Assembly: GCA_025934955.1 (NCBI GenBank)
Contig: JAICWE010000002.1
Location: 1-64,000, forward strand
Direction of reading: 5' to 3'
DNA: 64,000 nt
DNA from: Gemmatimonadales bacterium
GTDB taxonomy: Bacteria > Gemmatimonadota > Gemmatimonadetes > Gemmatimonadales > GWC2-71-9
Shown here piece by piece: positions 51,769 to 61,782 of this stretch (its first letter is position 1; every line of letters starts with the position of its first letter). A program made the translations under genes and the position numbers. Below the pieces are notes generated by a model. It saw nothing but the letters and a program-made list of their open reading frames with translations. It was not told the DNA's origin and did not search any database.

Positions 51769-52962
51769 GTGACTGAGTGGGATGCGCTCCAGGTCGTCGG
51801 CATCAGCCACCGCGATGCCGGGCTCGCCGTTCGCGAGCTGTTCGCGCTTGCCCCCGACGCCATTGCGGCACTGCTGAATCGAGAGCGCGCCGCCGGCCGC
51901 ACCGCCGTCGTCCTCGCCACCTGCAACCGCTGCGAGCTCTACTGGCACGGCGGTCACGACGCCGAGTCGTGGCTCCGCGACCTCGGCGCCGCGCGCGGGA
52001 TGGTGGCCGGCGTGCCGCTGGTTCGCCGTCGCGGCGTCGACGCCATGCGGCATCTGCTCCGCGTCGCCAGCGGCGTCGAGTCGCAGATCCTCGGCGAGAC
52101 CGAAATCCTCGGCCAGGTGCGCCGTGCCTACGACGCGGCCCGCGCCGCCGGCACCACCGACCTCACGCTCGACCTCCTCTTTTCCGCCGCACTCACCGCC
52201 GGCCGCCGCGCCCGCTACGAAACCCTGCTCGGCCGGCATCCGCTCTCGGTGAGCGCGGCGGCGGTGGATCTGGTGCGCGGTTACTGGAATGGCTCGCTCG
52301 ACGGGCGGCGCGTCGTGGTGGTCGGCGCCGGTGAGGTCGCCGAAGGCGTGCTCCGCGCGCTGGACGGAAGCGGGGCCGCGGTGACGGTGGTCAATCGCCA
52401 CGCCGAGCGTGCGGAAGCGCTGGCGTCCGCGTGGGGCGCCGCCCAGGTGCGCGAGTGGTCCGCGCTGCCGTCGCTCGCCGCCGAAGCCGACGCGCTGCTG
52501 GTGGCGACCGCGGCGGCGGCCCCGACCGTCACCGCCGATCTCCTCGCCGTCGCATCGGCGGGACGGGAGAGCCGGCCGCTCCGCGTCGTGGACCTCGCGG
52601 TGCCGCGCAACGTCGCGCCCGCCGCGCGGGGCCTGCCCGGCGTCGAGCTCTCCGACCTCGACGATCTCCGCGCCCAGCGCTGCCCGGTGCCGAGCGGCCC
52701 GCCGCCGGAGCTGCCCGAGGTGGAAGCGCTGCTCGACGACGAGCTGGCGCGGCTCCTCACCGCGCTCCGCGGTCGCGCCGCGGCTCCGCGCCTGGCGGAG
52801 CTGCACCGCGAGAGCGCGCGGCTCACCGAGCAGGAGCTGGAATGGGCGCTCCGTCGCCTGGAGCACCTGGGCGACGCCGAGCGAGAAGTGGTGCGGGAGA
52901 TGGCGGAGCGGCTGGTGCGCCGCGTGCTCTATCCCGTGAGCCGCGAGCTCAGGCGGGAGTAG
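51769..52962 (+). CDS. hemA: glutamyl-tRNA reductase
   Basis: VLATCNRCELYWHG; ASGVESQILGETEILGQVRRAY; GTG start. Confidence 0.96.
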   Translation: MTEWDALQVVGISHRDAGLAVRELFALAPDAIAALLNRERAAGRTAVVLATCNRCELYWHGGHDAESWLRDLGAARGMVAGVPLVRRRGVDAMRHLLRVASGVESQILGETEILGQVRRAYDAARAAGTTDLTLDLLFSAALTAGRRARYETLLGRHPLSVSAAAVDLVRGYWNGSLDGRRVVVVGAGEVAEGVLRALDGSGAAVTVVNRHAERAEALASAWGAAQVREWSALPSLAAEADALLVATAAAAPTVTADLLAVASAGRESRPLRVVDLAVPRNVAPAARGLPGVELSDLDDLRAQRCPVPSGPPPELPEVEALLDDELARLLTALRGRAAAPRLAELHRESARLTEQELEWALRRLEHLGDAEREVVREMAERLVRRVLYPVSRELRRE

Positions 52963-54046
52963 CGCCGGCGGCATCGCTGCTCGCCGGGATCCTGCGGCAC
53001 TCCGGATTCACACACCCGGGACAATTCAGCAGGTACTGCGGCCCGTGCCGCTCGCCGCTCGCGAGGTGCGCGCGGACGATGTCGGCCATGGCATCGAGGA
53101 ACGCCGGCCGGTCGTTGAGCGCGGGCGTGCGGATGTAGCGCTCGATGCCCGCCTGCCTGGCCACGTGGCCGTACTCGATGTCCAGCTCCGACAGCGTCTC
53201 GATGTGATCGCTGGTGAAGGCGATCGGCACCACCAGCAGGTGCCGCCGTCCCCGCGCGCCGAGCTCGCGTATGACGCGCTCGGTGCTGGGGCCGAGCCAG
53301 CGCACCGGGCCCACCGCGCTCTGATACGCCAGGATGTACGGATACGGCTCGCCCAGCCGCTGCATCACGGCGTGCACGCTGGCGCCGATCTCCTGCGGAT
53401 ACGGATCGCCCCGGTCAATGACGTCGAGCGGCAGCGAGTGCGCGCTGAAGAGGATCGTCACCTTCGCGCGCTCCTCCGGCGTGAACCGGGCGAGTCCGTC
53501 GCGCACCGTGTCGGTCATCGCGCCGATGAATCCCGGGTGCACCGGCCAGCGGTCGATCACCGTCCAGTCGAACGCGTCGCTCAGCCCGGCGCGCGCCGCG
53601 GCGCGCCACAGCTCGTTGAGACTCGAGCCGGTGGTGCTGCAGGAGAACTGCGGGTACTGGGTGAAGGCGACGGCGCGGCGCACGCCGTCGGCCGCCATGG
53701 CGCGGAGCGCCTCCTCGCTCTGTGGCGGCGAGTAACGGAAGGCGATGTAGCAGCGATGCGGCGCCGTCCCGGGCGAGAGCGGGTCGAGCCGCTCCACCAT
53801 GCCGCGCCCCTGTGCCTCGGTCCAGCGGCGGATCGGCGAGCCGCCGCCGATCGCGGCGTAGAGCTTCTGCACCTTGGGCGTCCGCCGCCGGGCGATGAAC
53901 GGCCCGAGCCAGCGCTGTGCCGGTAACTGGATGATCTCGCGGTCCGCGAACAGCTCCAGCAGGAAGGGCTCGACGGCGTCGAGCGTCGCGGGGCCGCCGA
54001 GATTGAGGAGGACGATGCCGGTGGGGGCGCGTTCGGGGTTGCTCAC
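52949..54046 (-). CDS. hemH: ferrochelatase with C-terminal Cys-rich motif
   Basis: GIVLLNLGGPATLDAVEPFLLELFADREII; ILFSAHSLPLDVIDRGDPYP; C-terminal NCPGCVNPECRR. Confidence 0.95.
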   Translation of the reverse strand: MSNPERAPTGIVLLNLGGPATLDAVEPFLLELFADREIIQLPAQRWLGPFIARRRTPKVQKLYAAIGGGSPIRRWTEAQGRGMVERLDPLSPGTAPHRCYIAFRYSPPQSEEALRAMAADGVRRAVAFTQYPQFSCSTTGSSLNELWRAAARAGLSDAFDWTVIDRWPVHPGFIGAMTDTVRDGLARFTPEERAKVTILFSAHSLPLDVIDRGDPYPQEIGASVHAVMQRLGEPYPYILAYQSAVGPVRWLGPSTERVIRELGARGRRHLLVVPIAFTSDHIETLSELDIEYGHVARQAGIERYIRTPALNDRPAFLDAMADIVRAHLASGERHGPQYLLNCPGCVNPECRRIPASSDAAGATPA

Positions 54047-54123
54047 CGCCGGAATCTAGCGGATATTCGGATCGCCCCCCCTCGTACCCCGGTTTCCGAT
54101 CCTCTTCGCTCCGGGCGATTCGC

Positions 54124-57100
54124 ATGTCGGCATGGGACGGCACCGTTGACATCCGCTGGTCCGAGGACGCGCTCCGGCTGCTCGCCGAAGCCGGCCGGGT
54201 GCTCGGCGCGTCGCTCGACCTCGACGTCACGCTCCATCAACTCGTGGAGCTCGTCGCCGACGAGCTGGACGGCGCCTGCATCCTCATCCTGCTCGATCCC
54301 GCCGGGGCCCCCTCGCGGGTTCTCACCGCCCACGCCGATCGGGACGCCGCGCCGCTGCTCCGGGAGCTGATGGAGCGCTATGCCCCGGATCTCGACGACC
54401 TCAACTCTCCGCTGACGCTCACGCTCCGCATCGGCCAGCCGCGCCTGCTGCCCGAGGTGGACGACGACGTGCTCACGGCGATCGCGCGGGACCGCGAGCA
54501 CCTCGAGCTGCTGCAGCGGTTCGCCCCCCGCTCCATGCTGGTGGTGCCGATGGAGGCGGGTGACCGGATCCTCGGCGCCTTCTCCTTCTGCCGCACCACC
54601 GCCGGCCACGCCCTCGGCGGCGCCGAGCTGGCGCTGGCGCAGGAGTTGGCGTCGCGCGCGGCGGCCGCGGTGGAGAATGCGCGGCTCCTCGAGACCCTGC
54701 TCGACTGCTTCGGGGTCTTCCGCGCCATGCGCGACGAGCGCGGCCGCCTCACCGACTTCCGGGTGGAGTACCTGAACGCCGCCGCCTGCCGCGCGCAGGG
54801 CATCCCGCGCGATGCGCAGCTCGGTCGGACGCTGCTGGAGCTGATGCCCGCGCACCGCTCCAGCGGCCTCTTCGACGCCTACGTGGACGTCGTCGAAAGC
54901 GGTCAGCCGTTCGCGGCCGACCACTTCGTGCTGGATGAGGATGCCGGCGACGGCGAGCGGCGCCGCCGCGCGTTCGACATCCGCGCGAGCCGGCGCGGTG
55001 ACGGCGTTGCCGTCGCCTGGCGCGAAACCACCGTGCGCTGGCACGAGGAAGAACGGCTCGCCGCCCACGAGCGCGAGCTGCGCGGGCTGCTGCAGAACGC
55101 GCCCGACGTCGTCGCCCGCTACGATCGCGAGGGCCGCTGCCTCTTCATCTCGGACCAGGTGGAGCGTGAGTGGGGCCTGCTGCCCGCCGCACTGCGCGGC
55201 GTGCGCGTCGCCGAGCTGCTGATGGAGCCGGCGCTGCTCGAGCGCTGGCGCGCGGCGCTGCGCCAGAGCTTCAGCACCGGCACCGCGGTCGACCTCGAGT
55301 TCAGTCTCACCCGGCTCGACGCTACGCAGCACTACCAGACCCGCTTCGCGCCGGAGTTCGATTCCCGCGGCGACGTGCGGAGCGTGGTCACCGTCACCCG
55401 CAACGTCACCCGCCGCCAGCGCGCCGAGCATGCCCTCCGCGAGCGCGACGCACAGCTCGCGCTCGCGCTCGACGCCACCGGGCTCGGCACCTGGCAGTAC
55501 GACGTCGCCGCCGACCGCGCCCGCGGCGATGTCCGCAGCGATGCGGTCTTCGCCGGGCCGGGCGGACGACCGCACAGCAACACCGCTAGCTTCCTCGCGC
55601 GGGTGCACCCGGATGATCGCCTGCGGGTCGAGTCCGAGCTCGCCGCACTGCTTCCGCCCGGCGGTCCCGACGAGTTCGCCGCCGAGTTCCGCGTGGTGTG
55701 GGACGACGGCTCGGTTCATTGGGTCTCCGACCGCGGCCGGGTCGAGCGCGAGCCCGGCGGCCGCGCGGTGCGGCTGCACGGCGTCGCCTTCGACGTGACC
55801 GCGTCGAAGCAGGCCGAGGGCGCGCTGCGCGAGAGCGAGGCGCGGCTCCAGGCGATCGTCGACAACTGCGGCTCCGCCGTCGTGCTCAAGGACCTCGAGG
55901 GCCGCTACACCATGGTGAACTCCGCGGCGGCGGCGCTGTCCGGCCGCCCGCGTGAGGCGATGCTCGGCCTGCGCGCCGCCGAGCTTCTGCCGCCCGATCT
56001 CGCGGCCCAGTGCGCCGCGCACGATCGCGCGGTGCTCGCCGCCGGCGTGCCGCTCGCCTTCGAGGAGCGCGCCCGCGGCGGTGACGGCCCGGGCAGCGAC
56101 CGGATCTATCTGGCCGTCAGGTTTCCCCTGCGCGACGCCGCCGGCGCGGTGTACGCCATCGGCGTCATCGCGACCGACATCACGCCGCGCGCGCAGCAGG
56201 ACGCCGCGCTCCGCCTCGCGTCGGAGCGGCAGCGTGTCGCCATTGACGCGGCCGACCTCGGCACCTGGGAGATGGACCTCGGCACCGACGAGGTGCGCTT
56301 CTCGCCCCGCATGGCTGAGATCCACGGCCTGCCGGACGATCGCGAGCGCTTTACGCTGGACGACTGCCGCCGCACCACCCACCCGGACGACCTCGAGCGG
56401 GTGGAGGCGCGCTACCGGCGCTCACCCCAAGCCGCGGGCGAGCACGAGATCGAGTACCGCACCGTCGCGGCCGATGGGACGGTGCGGTGGCTCGCGGTGC
56501 ACGGCTCGACCGTCGCGGATGCCAAGGGGAAGCCGCGCCTCGCGGTCGGCGTCGCCGCCGACATCACCGGACGCAAGCGGGTCGAGCTCCAGCTCGCGCG
56601 CGCGGAGCGGCGCTGGCGCGCGCTGGTGCACGCGCGGAACGATGCCGTCTGGGTGATCGCGCAGGACGACGAGCTCAATCCGGCAGGCCTCGATTGGTGG
56701 TGCCGCCTCACCGGCCAGGATCGCGACGAATGCCTCCGCAATCCCGATCTGTGGCTCCAGGCGGTACACCCCGACGACCGCGAAGGGGTGCGTGACGCAT
56801 GGGCGGACGCCCAACGAGAGGGCCGCACCTACGACGTGAGCATGCGGGTCCGCGACGCGGCGGGCGACTGGCGGACCATCCACGTCTACGGTCTGCCGAT
56901 CCGCGAGAACGGCGAGATCCGCGAGTGGGTCGGCACGCTGGCCGACGAAACGGCGTTGCTCGAGGCACAGGGCGCCCTGCGCGTCGCCGGTGAGCGCGAG
57001 CGCCTCGCCGCGTCGACCGCCGGCGTCGGCACCTGGCTCTGGTACATCCGCGATGGGCGGCTCGACTGGTCCGAGGAGACCTGCCGGCTGTTCGGCGTCG

Positions 57101-58503
57101 TCGCCGACGCGCCGATCACGATCGCCGACTTCCACCGCCACGTGCACCCGGAGGACCGGCGCCGGGTCGAGGGAGAGCTCGAGTGCGGGCTCGCATCGGG
57201 TGAGTTCGTGAGCGAGTACCGGGTGGTGACGCCGGACGCCTCGGTGCGGTGGGTCGCGGCGCGCGGCACCGTGGAGCGCGGCGAGGACGGCCGGCCGTTC
57301 CGCATGCTCGGCGTGGTGCAGGACGTGAGCGATCGCCGGCGGGTGGAGGAGCGGCTGCGCCAGGCCGAGCGGATGAACGCGGCCGGCCGGCTCGCCGGCG
57401 GCGTGGCGCACGAGGTGAACAACATGATGACCGCGGTGATCGGCTTCGCCGAGTTCGTGAGCGACGCGCTCGGCCCCGCGCACCCGCAGTCGGCCGACGT
57501 GCGCGAGATCCTCCGCGCCGCCGACCGCGCCGCCGGCGTGAGCCGGCAGCTCCTCGCCTACACCCAGCAGCAGGTGCTCAACCCGACGCCGCTCGATCTC
57601 AACGCCGTGGTCGAGGGCATGGTGCCGATGCTCGAGCGGGTGCTCGGCGCCGATCGCCTGCTGGAACGGCGCCTCACCGCGACGCCCGATGTCGTCGCCG
57701 ACCGCGGCCAGCTCGAACAGGTGCTCGTCAACCTCCTGCTCAACGCGCGCGACGCCACCGCGTCGGGCGGCCGGGTCACCATCGGCACCGAGCCCGCGAC
57801 GTTAGGCGAGGATGCCGCGGCGCTGCATCGCGAGGTCGAGCTCCGGCCCGGCCGCTACGCGCTGCTGGCGGTGACCGATACCGGCGCCGGCATGGACGCC
57901 GAGACCCGCGCCCGGGCCTTCGAGCCGTTCTTCACCACCCGGCCGGTGGGACACGGCATCGGGCTCGGGCTCTCGACCGTGTACGGCATCGTGAAGCAGA
58001 GCGGCGGCTACGTGTGGCTCGACAGCGAGCCGGGGCTCGGCACGACGGTGAAGGTGTATCTCCCCGCCGGGGGCCACGCGGGCGAGCCGCCCGCCGAGCC
58101 GGTGCAGCGCAGCGGCGGGGCCGAGCGGATCGTGGTGATCGAGGACGAGGACCTGGTCCGCGCGCTCGCGGCCCGCGCGCTCGAGCTGGTCGGCTACCGC
58201 GTGCTCTCGGCGTCGAGCGGCCCCGAAGCGCTGGCGATGCTGGAGCGAAACGGCGGGGACGTCGCCGCCGTGCTGTGCGACGCGGTCATGCCCGGCATGA
58301 ACGGCGGCGAGTTCGCCCGCCGCCTGAGCGAGCGATGGCCCGGCGTGCCGGTGCTCTTCATGTCGGGCTACCCCGGCAACGACGTGGTGCAGCGGGGCCT
58401 GCTCGACCTCGACGCGCCCTTCCTCCAGAAACCGTTTACCACCGAGCGACTGGTGAGCGCGGTGCAGGCGCTGCTCGAGCGGAGCCGCGCTAGCGGCCGA
58501 TGA
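54124..58503 (+). CDS. hybrid sensor histidine kinase: GAF + multiple PAS + HisKA/HATPase + C-terminal receiver
   Basis: RLAGGVAHEVNNMMTAVIGFAEFV H-box; GHGIGLGLSTVYGIVKQSGG; RIVVIEDEDLVRALAARAL...CDAVMPGMNGGEF. Confidence 0.95.
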   Translation: MSAWDGTVDIRWSEDALRLLAEAGRVLGASLDLDVTLHQLVELVADELDGACILILLDPAGAPSRVLTAHADRDAAPLLRELMERYAPDLDDLNSPLTLTLRIGQPRLLPEVDDDVLTAIARDREHLELLQRFAPRSMLVVPMEAGDRILGAFSFCRTTAGHALGGAELALAQELASRAAAAVENARLLETLLDCFGVFRAMRDERGRLTDFRVEYLNAAACRAQGIPRDAQLGRTLLELMPAHRSSGLFDAYVDVVESGQPFAADHFVLDEDAGDGERRRRAFDIRASRRGDGVAVAWRETTVRWHEEERLAAHERELRGLLQNAPDVVARYDREGRCLFISDQVEREWGLLPAALRGVRVAELLMEPALLERWRAALRQSFSTGTAVDLEFSLTRLDATQHYQTRFAPEFDSRGDVRSVVTVTRNVTRRQRAEHALRERDAQLALALDATGLGTWQYDVAADRARGDVRSDAVFAGPGGRPHSNTASFLARVHPDDRLRVESELAALLPPGGPDEFAAEFRVVWDDGSVHWVSDRGRVEREPGGRAVRLHGVAFDVTASKQAEGALRESEARLQAIVDNCGSAVVLKDLEGRYTMVNSAAAALSGRPREAMLGLRAAELLPPDLAAQCAAHDRAVLAAGVPLAFEERARGGDGPGSDRIYLAVRFPLRDAAGAVYAIGVIATDITPRAQQDAALRLASERQRVAIDAADLGTWEMDLGTDEVRFSPRMAEIHGLPDDRERFTLDDCRRTTHPDDLERVEARYRRSPQAAGEHEIEYRTVAADGTVRWLAVHGSTVADAKGKPRLAVGVAADITGRKRVELQLARAERRWRALVHARNDAVWVIAQDDELNPAGLDWWCRLTGQDRDECLRNPDLWLQAVHPDDREGVRDAWADAQREGRTYDVSMRVRDAAGDWRTIHVYGLPIRENGEIREWVGTLADETALLEAQGALRVAGERERLAASTAGVGTWLWYIRDGRLDWSEETCRLFGVVADAPITIADFHRHVHPEDRRRVEGELECGLASGEFVSEYRVVTPDASVRWVAARGTVERGEDGRPFRMLGVVQDVSDRRRVEERLRQAERMNAAGRLAGGVAHEVNNMMTAVIGFAEFVSDALGPAHPQSADVREILRAADRAAGVSRQLLAYTQQQVLNPTPLDLNAVVEGMVPMLERVLGADRLLERRLTATPDVVADRGQLEQVLVNLLLNARDATASGGRVTIGTEPATLGEDAAALHREVELRPGRYALLAVTDTGAGMDAETRARAFEPFFTTRPVGHGIGLGLSTVYGIVKQSGGYVWLDSEPGLGTTVKVYLPAGGHAGEPPAEPVQRSGGAERIVVIEDEDLVRALAARALELVGYRVLSASSGPEALAMLERNGGDVAAVLCDAVMPGMNGGEFARRLSERWPGVPVLFMSGYPGNDVVQRGLLDLDAPFLQKPFTTERLVSAVQALLERSRASGR

Positions 58504-59134
58504 GGCCCTGCTCCAGCGCCAGCCGGGTGAGCCCGGCGACGGTGCGGATGCCGAGTTTCCGCATCAGACTCTCGCGGTGCGTCTCCACCGTCCGGTGGCT
58601 GATGCCGAGCTCCGCCGCGATCTCCTTGTTGGTGCATCCCCGCGCCACCCCCGCCAGCACCTCCCGCTCGCGCGCGGTGAGCTGATCCAGCGCTCCGGGC
58701 GCCGTGCCGCCCCGGAGCGCCGCGCTGAGGCGGCTCGCCACCGCGGGACTGAACCAGCTCTCGCCTCGCTGCACCGCGCGCACGGCACTCCGGAGCTCGG
58801 TCGCGGCGGAATCCTTGAGCAGATAGCCGTCGGCGCCGCTCCGCACGCTCTCCAGTACGTACTCGGTGTTGTCGTGCATGCTGAGGATGAGCACCCGCGT
58901 ATCGGGCAGGAGATCGCGGAGTCTCGCCGCCAGCGTCAGCCCCGATTCGCCCGGCATCGAGATGTCGAGCACCACGACGTCGGGCCGGTGCCGCTCCGCC
59001 GCGGCGAGCGCCTCGGTCCCGGTCGCGGCCTCGGCGACGACGGTGAAGCCGGGCTCCTGCTCCAGCACGTGCCGGATGCCCTGCCTGACGACGGTGTGGT
59101 CGTCGGCGACGAGCACGCGGATCGGGGCCGTCAT
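58490..59134 (-). CDS. NarL/LuxR-family response regulator
   Basis: IRVLVADDHTVVRQGIRHVLEQ...VVLDISMPGESGL...LTAREREVLAGVARGCTNKEIAAELGISHRTVETHRESLMRKLG. Confidence 0.96.
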   Translation of the reverse strand: MTAPIRVLVADDHTVVRQGIRHVLEQEPGFTVVAEAATGTEALAAAERHRPDVVVLDISMPGESGLTLAARLRDLLPDTRVLILSMHDNTEYVLESVRSGADGYLLKDSAATELRSAVRAVQRGESWFSPAVASRLSAALRGGTAPGALDQLTAREREVLAGVARGCTNKEIAAELGISHRTVETHRESLMRKLGIRTVAGLTRLALEQGLIGR

Positions 59135-60897
59135 GCGACGCCTCCGGCAAGCGGCAGCCGCACCTCGAGCCGCGCGCCGCCGCTCCCGCCGGCGCTCCCG
59201 CGCCCGACCCGCACGCTCCCGCCCAGCGCCGCGATCCGCTCGCGCATCCCGGCCAGCCCCATGTGACCCTCGCGTTCGGCCGCCTCCGCCCGTCCCTCCG
59301 CGAGGCCGCGGCCGTCGTCGCGCACCGCGAGCTGCAGCGCTCGTGGCTCGATGACGAGGTCCACGTCCACGCTGCGCGCATCGGCGTGGCGCACCACGTT
59401 GGCGAGCGCCTCCTGCAGCGCGCGGAAGAGCGCCAGCTCGGCGTCCTTCGAGAGCGGCGGCAATGCCGGCGGCGCGTCCAGCTCCACCCGGAGGCCGCTG
59501 CGCTCGCCGAAGTCGGTCACGAGCGAGCGAAGTGCGGGCAGCAGGCCGAGGTCGTCGAGCAGCGAGGGGCGGAGATCGTTCACCACGCTGCGGATGCTGC
59601 GGATGCCGGTGTCCACCAGCTCGAGCGCGCGGTCCAGTCGCTCGGCCGGGGCCTCCGGCAGCCCGTCGCGCAGCAGCCCGAGCTCCATCTTCACCGCCGA
59701 GAACACCTGCGCCGTCTCGTCGTGCAGCTCGCGGGAGAGGCGCCGTCGCTCCTCCTCGTGCTGCTCGACCATGCGCGCGGAGAGCCGCGCCAGCTCGACG
59801 GTGCGCGCCTCGAGCCGCGCGTAGAGATCGGCGTTCTCCAGCGCGATGCCGACCTGCTGGCCCAGGGCGACGAGGAACCGCTCGTCGAGCGCGCTGAACG
59901 GGTCGCGCGCATCGGCGACGAGCACCAGCGCCCCGGCCGCGCCGTCACCGTGGAACACCGGCAGCACCGCGGCGCCCGCACCCGCGCCGAAGTCGGTCCG
60001 GAGCGCCGGCCAGGAGACGTCGAGCCGCGGCCGGCCGCGCTCGATCGCGGCGGCAAGCGCCGCGGCCGACTCGCCCGCCGGCTCGCGGCCGGCCCACGCG
60101 GCGCACGCGCCGGCGCCGCGCACGAAGCGGCCGGCGTCGCTCAGGAAGAGCGCGGTGCCTCGCACCGCCGGCAGCGTGAGCGGCCGCGCGAGGATCGCGT
60201 CGATCAGGTCGCGCTCGCGGCTGCCGCGCACCAGGTCGCCCGAAAGCCCCGACAGCGCCTGCACCGCGCGCCGCAGGTCTTCCACGACCAGCAGCACCGT
60301 GCCCGCGCCGACGGCGAGCTCGAACAGTACGTCGAGATAGTAACCCCACGGCACCCATGCCCCGCGGGCGCGGAGGAACGGGTAGTCGAGGTGGTGCAGT
60401 CCCCAGAGGAAGAAGGCGGCGGCCAGCAGCGCGGCGGCGCCGGAGCGCACCTCGCGCTGGTAACGGAGGAAGACCCAGCCGGTCCACAGCGTCGCCGCGC
60501 TGAGGAAGAGCACCGCCGGGCCGGCGGCGAGAAGGAAGTTGTCCAGCCGGTAGATGGCCACGTACGACCAGGCGAGCGGAAAGAGCGCGGCCAGCAGATA
60601 CGCCGGCCGCCACCGCCGCGGGCGGGAGAACACCAGCGCCGCCCACAGGAGCCCGAGCGCCACCCAGCCGGTGGCGACCTGGTGCCAGTAGAGCCACAGC
60701 CGGTCGCCCGACAGCACGAAGCTGATGATGGCGCCGAGGCGGAGGAGATAGAGCAGCCATGCCCCCGCCCACCAGGCGAACCACGGCTTGCGCGACTGCT
60801 CGAACAGCAGCGCGGCGAGCGCCGCGAGCGCGCCGGTGATGGCGGCCTGCAGGAGGGCGGCGCCGAGCTCCGGCGCCGCCGCTGAGAGCGGGAGCAT
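59131..60897 (-). CDS. NarX/DegS-type sensor histidine kinase with 7TM-like N-terminus and GAF
   Basis: EEERRRLSRELHDETAQVFSAVKMELGLL H-box; DDGRGLAEGRAEAAEREGHMGLAGMRERIAALGG; ATGA overlap with regulator. Confidence 0.94.
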   Translation of the reverse strand: MLPLSAAAPELGAALLQAAITGALAALAALLFEQSRKPWFAWWAGAWLLYLLRLGAIISFVLSGDRLWLYWHQVATGWVALGLLWAALVFSRPRRWRPAYLLAALFPLAWSYVAIYRLDNFLLAAGPAVLFLSAATLWTGWVFLRYQREVRSGAAALLAAAFFLWGLHHLDYPFLRARGAWVPWGYYLDVLFELAVGAGTVLLVVEDLRRAVQALSGLSGDLVRGSRERDLIDAILARPLTLPAVRGTALFLSDAGRFVRGAGACAAWAGREPAGESAAALAAAIERGRPRLDVSWPALRTDFGAGAGAAVLPVFHGDGAAGALVLVADARDPFSALDERFLVALGQQVGIALENADLYARLEARTVELARLSARMVEQHEEERRRLSRELHDETAQVFSAVKMELGLLRDGLPEAPAERLDRALELVDTGIRSIRSVVNDLRPSLLDDLGLLPALRSLVTDFGERSGLRVELDAPPALPPLSKDAELALFRALQEALANVVRHADARSVDVDLVIEPRALQLAVRDDGRGLAEGRAEAAEREGHMGLAGMRERIAALGGSVRVGRGSAGGSGGARLEVRLPLAGGVA

Positions 60898-60913
60898 GGC
60901 GAACGCAGCGCTG

Positions 60914-60945
60914 CGGGTTCGCGCTACTGGTGCAGCGCGAACCCG
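60914..60945. terminator. hairpin embedded in gene 3' end (stop codon in loop)
   Basis: CGGGTTCGCGCT-actggtgc-AGCGCGAACCCG perfect 12-bp arms; TAG of the 60924 gene lies in the hairpin. Confidence 0.55.
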
Positions 60946-61571
60946 TCCACGTGCACGTCCAGGTTGTGATTGATCCTGAGCCCGACCGTGCCCTTCCAGT
61001 CGTAATCCTTGGCCGGCGCCGACCAGACCTCCTGCCCGTTCACGCCGAACGTCAGCTTCGACGGATCCACCTTGTTGGCCACCTCCAGCTTGTTGGTCGC
61101 CTTGCCGCTGGAGTCGGCCTTGTTCACCGCCGGGCTCTCGGTCCAGTCCTGGATGGTGGTCGTCTTGGCGCCGTCGCGCCGCTTCACCAGGTACTTCCCG
61201 TCGCCCCGCACCAGGAAGTAGACGTAGCGCTGCGCCTTGCCGTCGAGCGCGTTGCCGCCCACGAACAGGCCGTAGCCCTCGGGGTGCATCGGTGCCTTGG
61301 TCTGGGTGAACGTGGCGAGCGTGTGGAACGGCTTGGTGACCTTGTCGGTCTTGCGATAGAGGATCACCGCCGGCCCGAGCGTCGCGTGGAAGCCGGTGCC
61401 CATCGCGACGAACTTCACGTTCTTGGCGCTGCTCTGATCGGTGCGCGCCGACCAGCCGGCGGGCAGCGTGCCGCCACCGGCCACGCTCATGTCGTGATCA
61501 TCGTGCTGCTGGGCGGCGAGCGGCGCCGCCGCGGCGGCGAGCACTGCGAGGACGACGAACGGGAGGCGCAT
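60924..61571 (-). CDS. secreted protein, DUF1080/concanavalin-like, unknown function
   Basis: Signal peptide MRLPFVVLAVLAAAAAPLAAQ; LRINHNLDVHVDGFALHQ C-terminus. Confidence 0.65.
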   Translation of the reverse strand: MRLPFVVLAVLAAAAAPLAAQQHDDHDMSVAGGGTLPAGWSARTDQSSAKNVKFVAMGTGFHATLGPAVILYRKTDKVTKPFHTLATFTQTKAPMHPEGYGLFVGGNALDGKAQRYVYFLVRGDGKYLVKRRDGAKTTTIQDWTESPAVNKADSSGKATNKLEVANKVDPSKLTFGVNGQEVWSAPAKDYDWKGTVGLRINHNLDVHVDGFALHQ

Positions 61572-61608
61572 TTGACATTCCTCGACGGGGTGGGGTAATC
61601 TCTACCGC

Positions 61609-61782
61609 ATGGGCTACTTCATCGTGATGATCTTCGCCGCCATCGGCGCGGCGACCATTCTGTTCGCGCTCGCCTTCATCTCCCTGGTGATCGGCGGCCT
61701 CACCAACGCGATGATCACGCTGATGTCGGGGCCGATCATCGACCGCTACTTCGGCCGCCTGCTCAGCCGGGGCCGGGCCTAG
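61609..61782 (+). CDS. 57-aa single/two-TM membrane micro-protein
   Basis: MGYFIVMIFAAIGAATILFALAFISLVIGGLTNAMITLMSGPIIDRYFGRLLSRGRA; below ORF-track cutoff. Confidence 0.5.
   Translation: MGYFIVMIFAAIGAATILFALAFISLVIGGLTNAMITLMSGPIIDRYFGRLLSRGRA

Noticed and set aside
54043-56382. 779-aa antisense ORF under the hybrid kinase
   Set aside because: Compositional shadow of the PAS/GAF kinase
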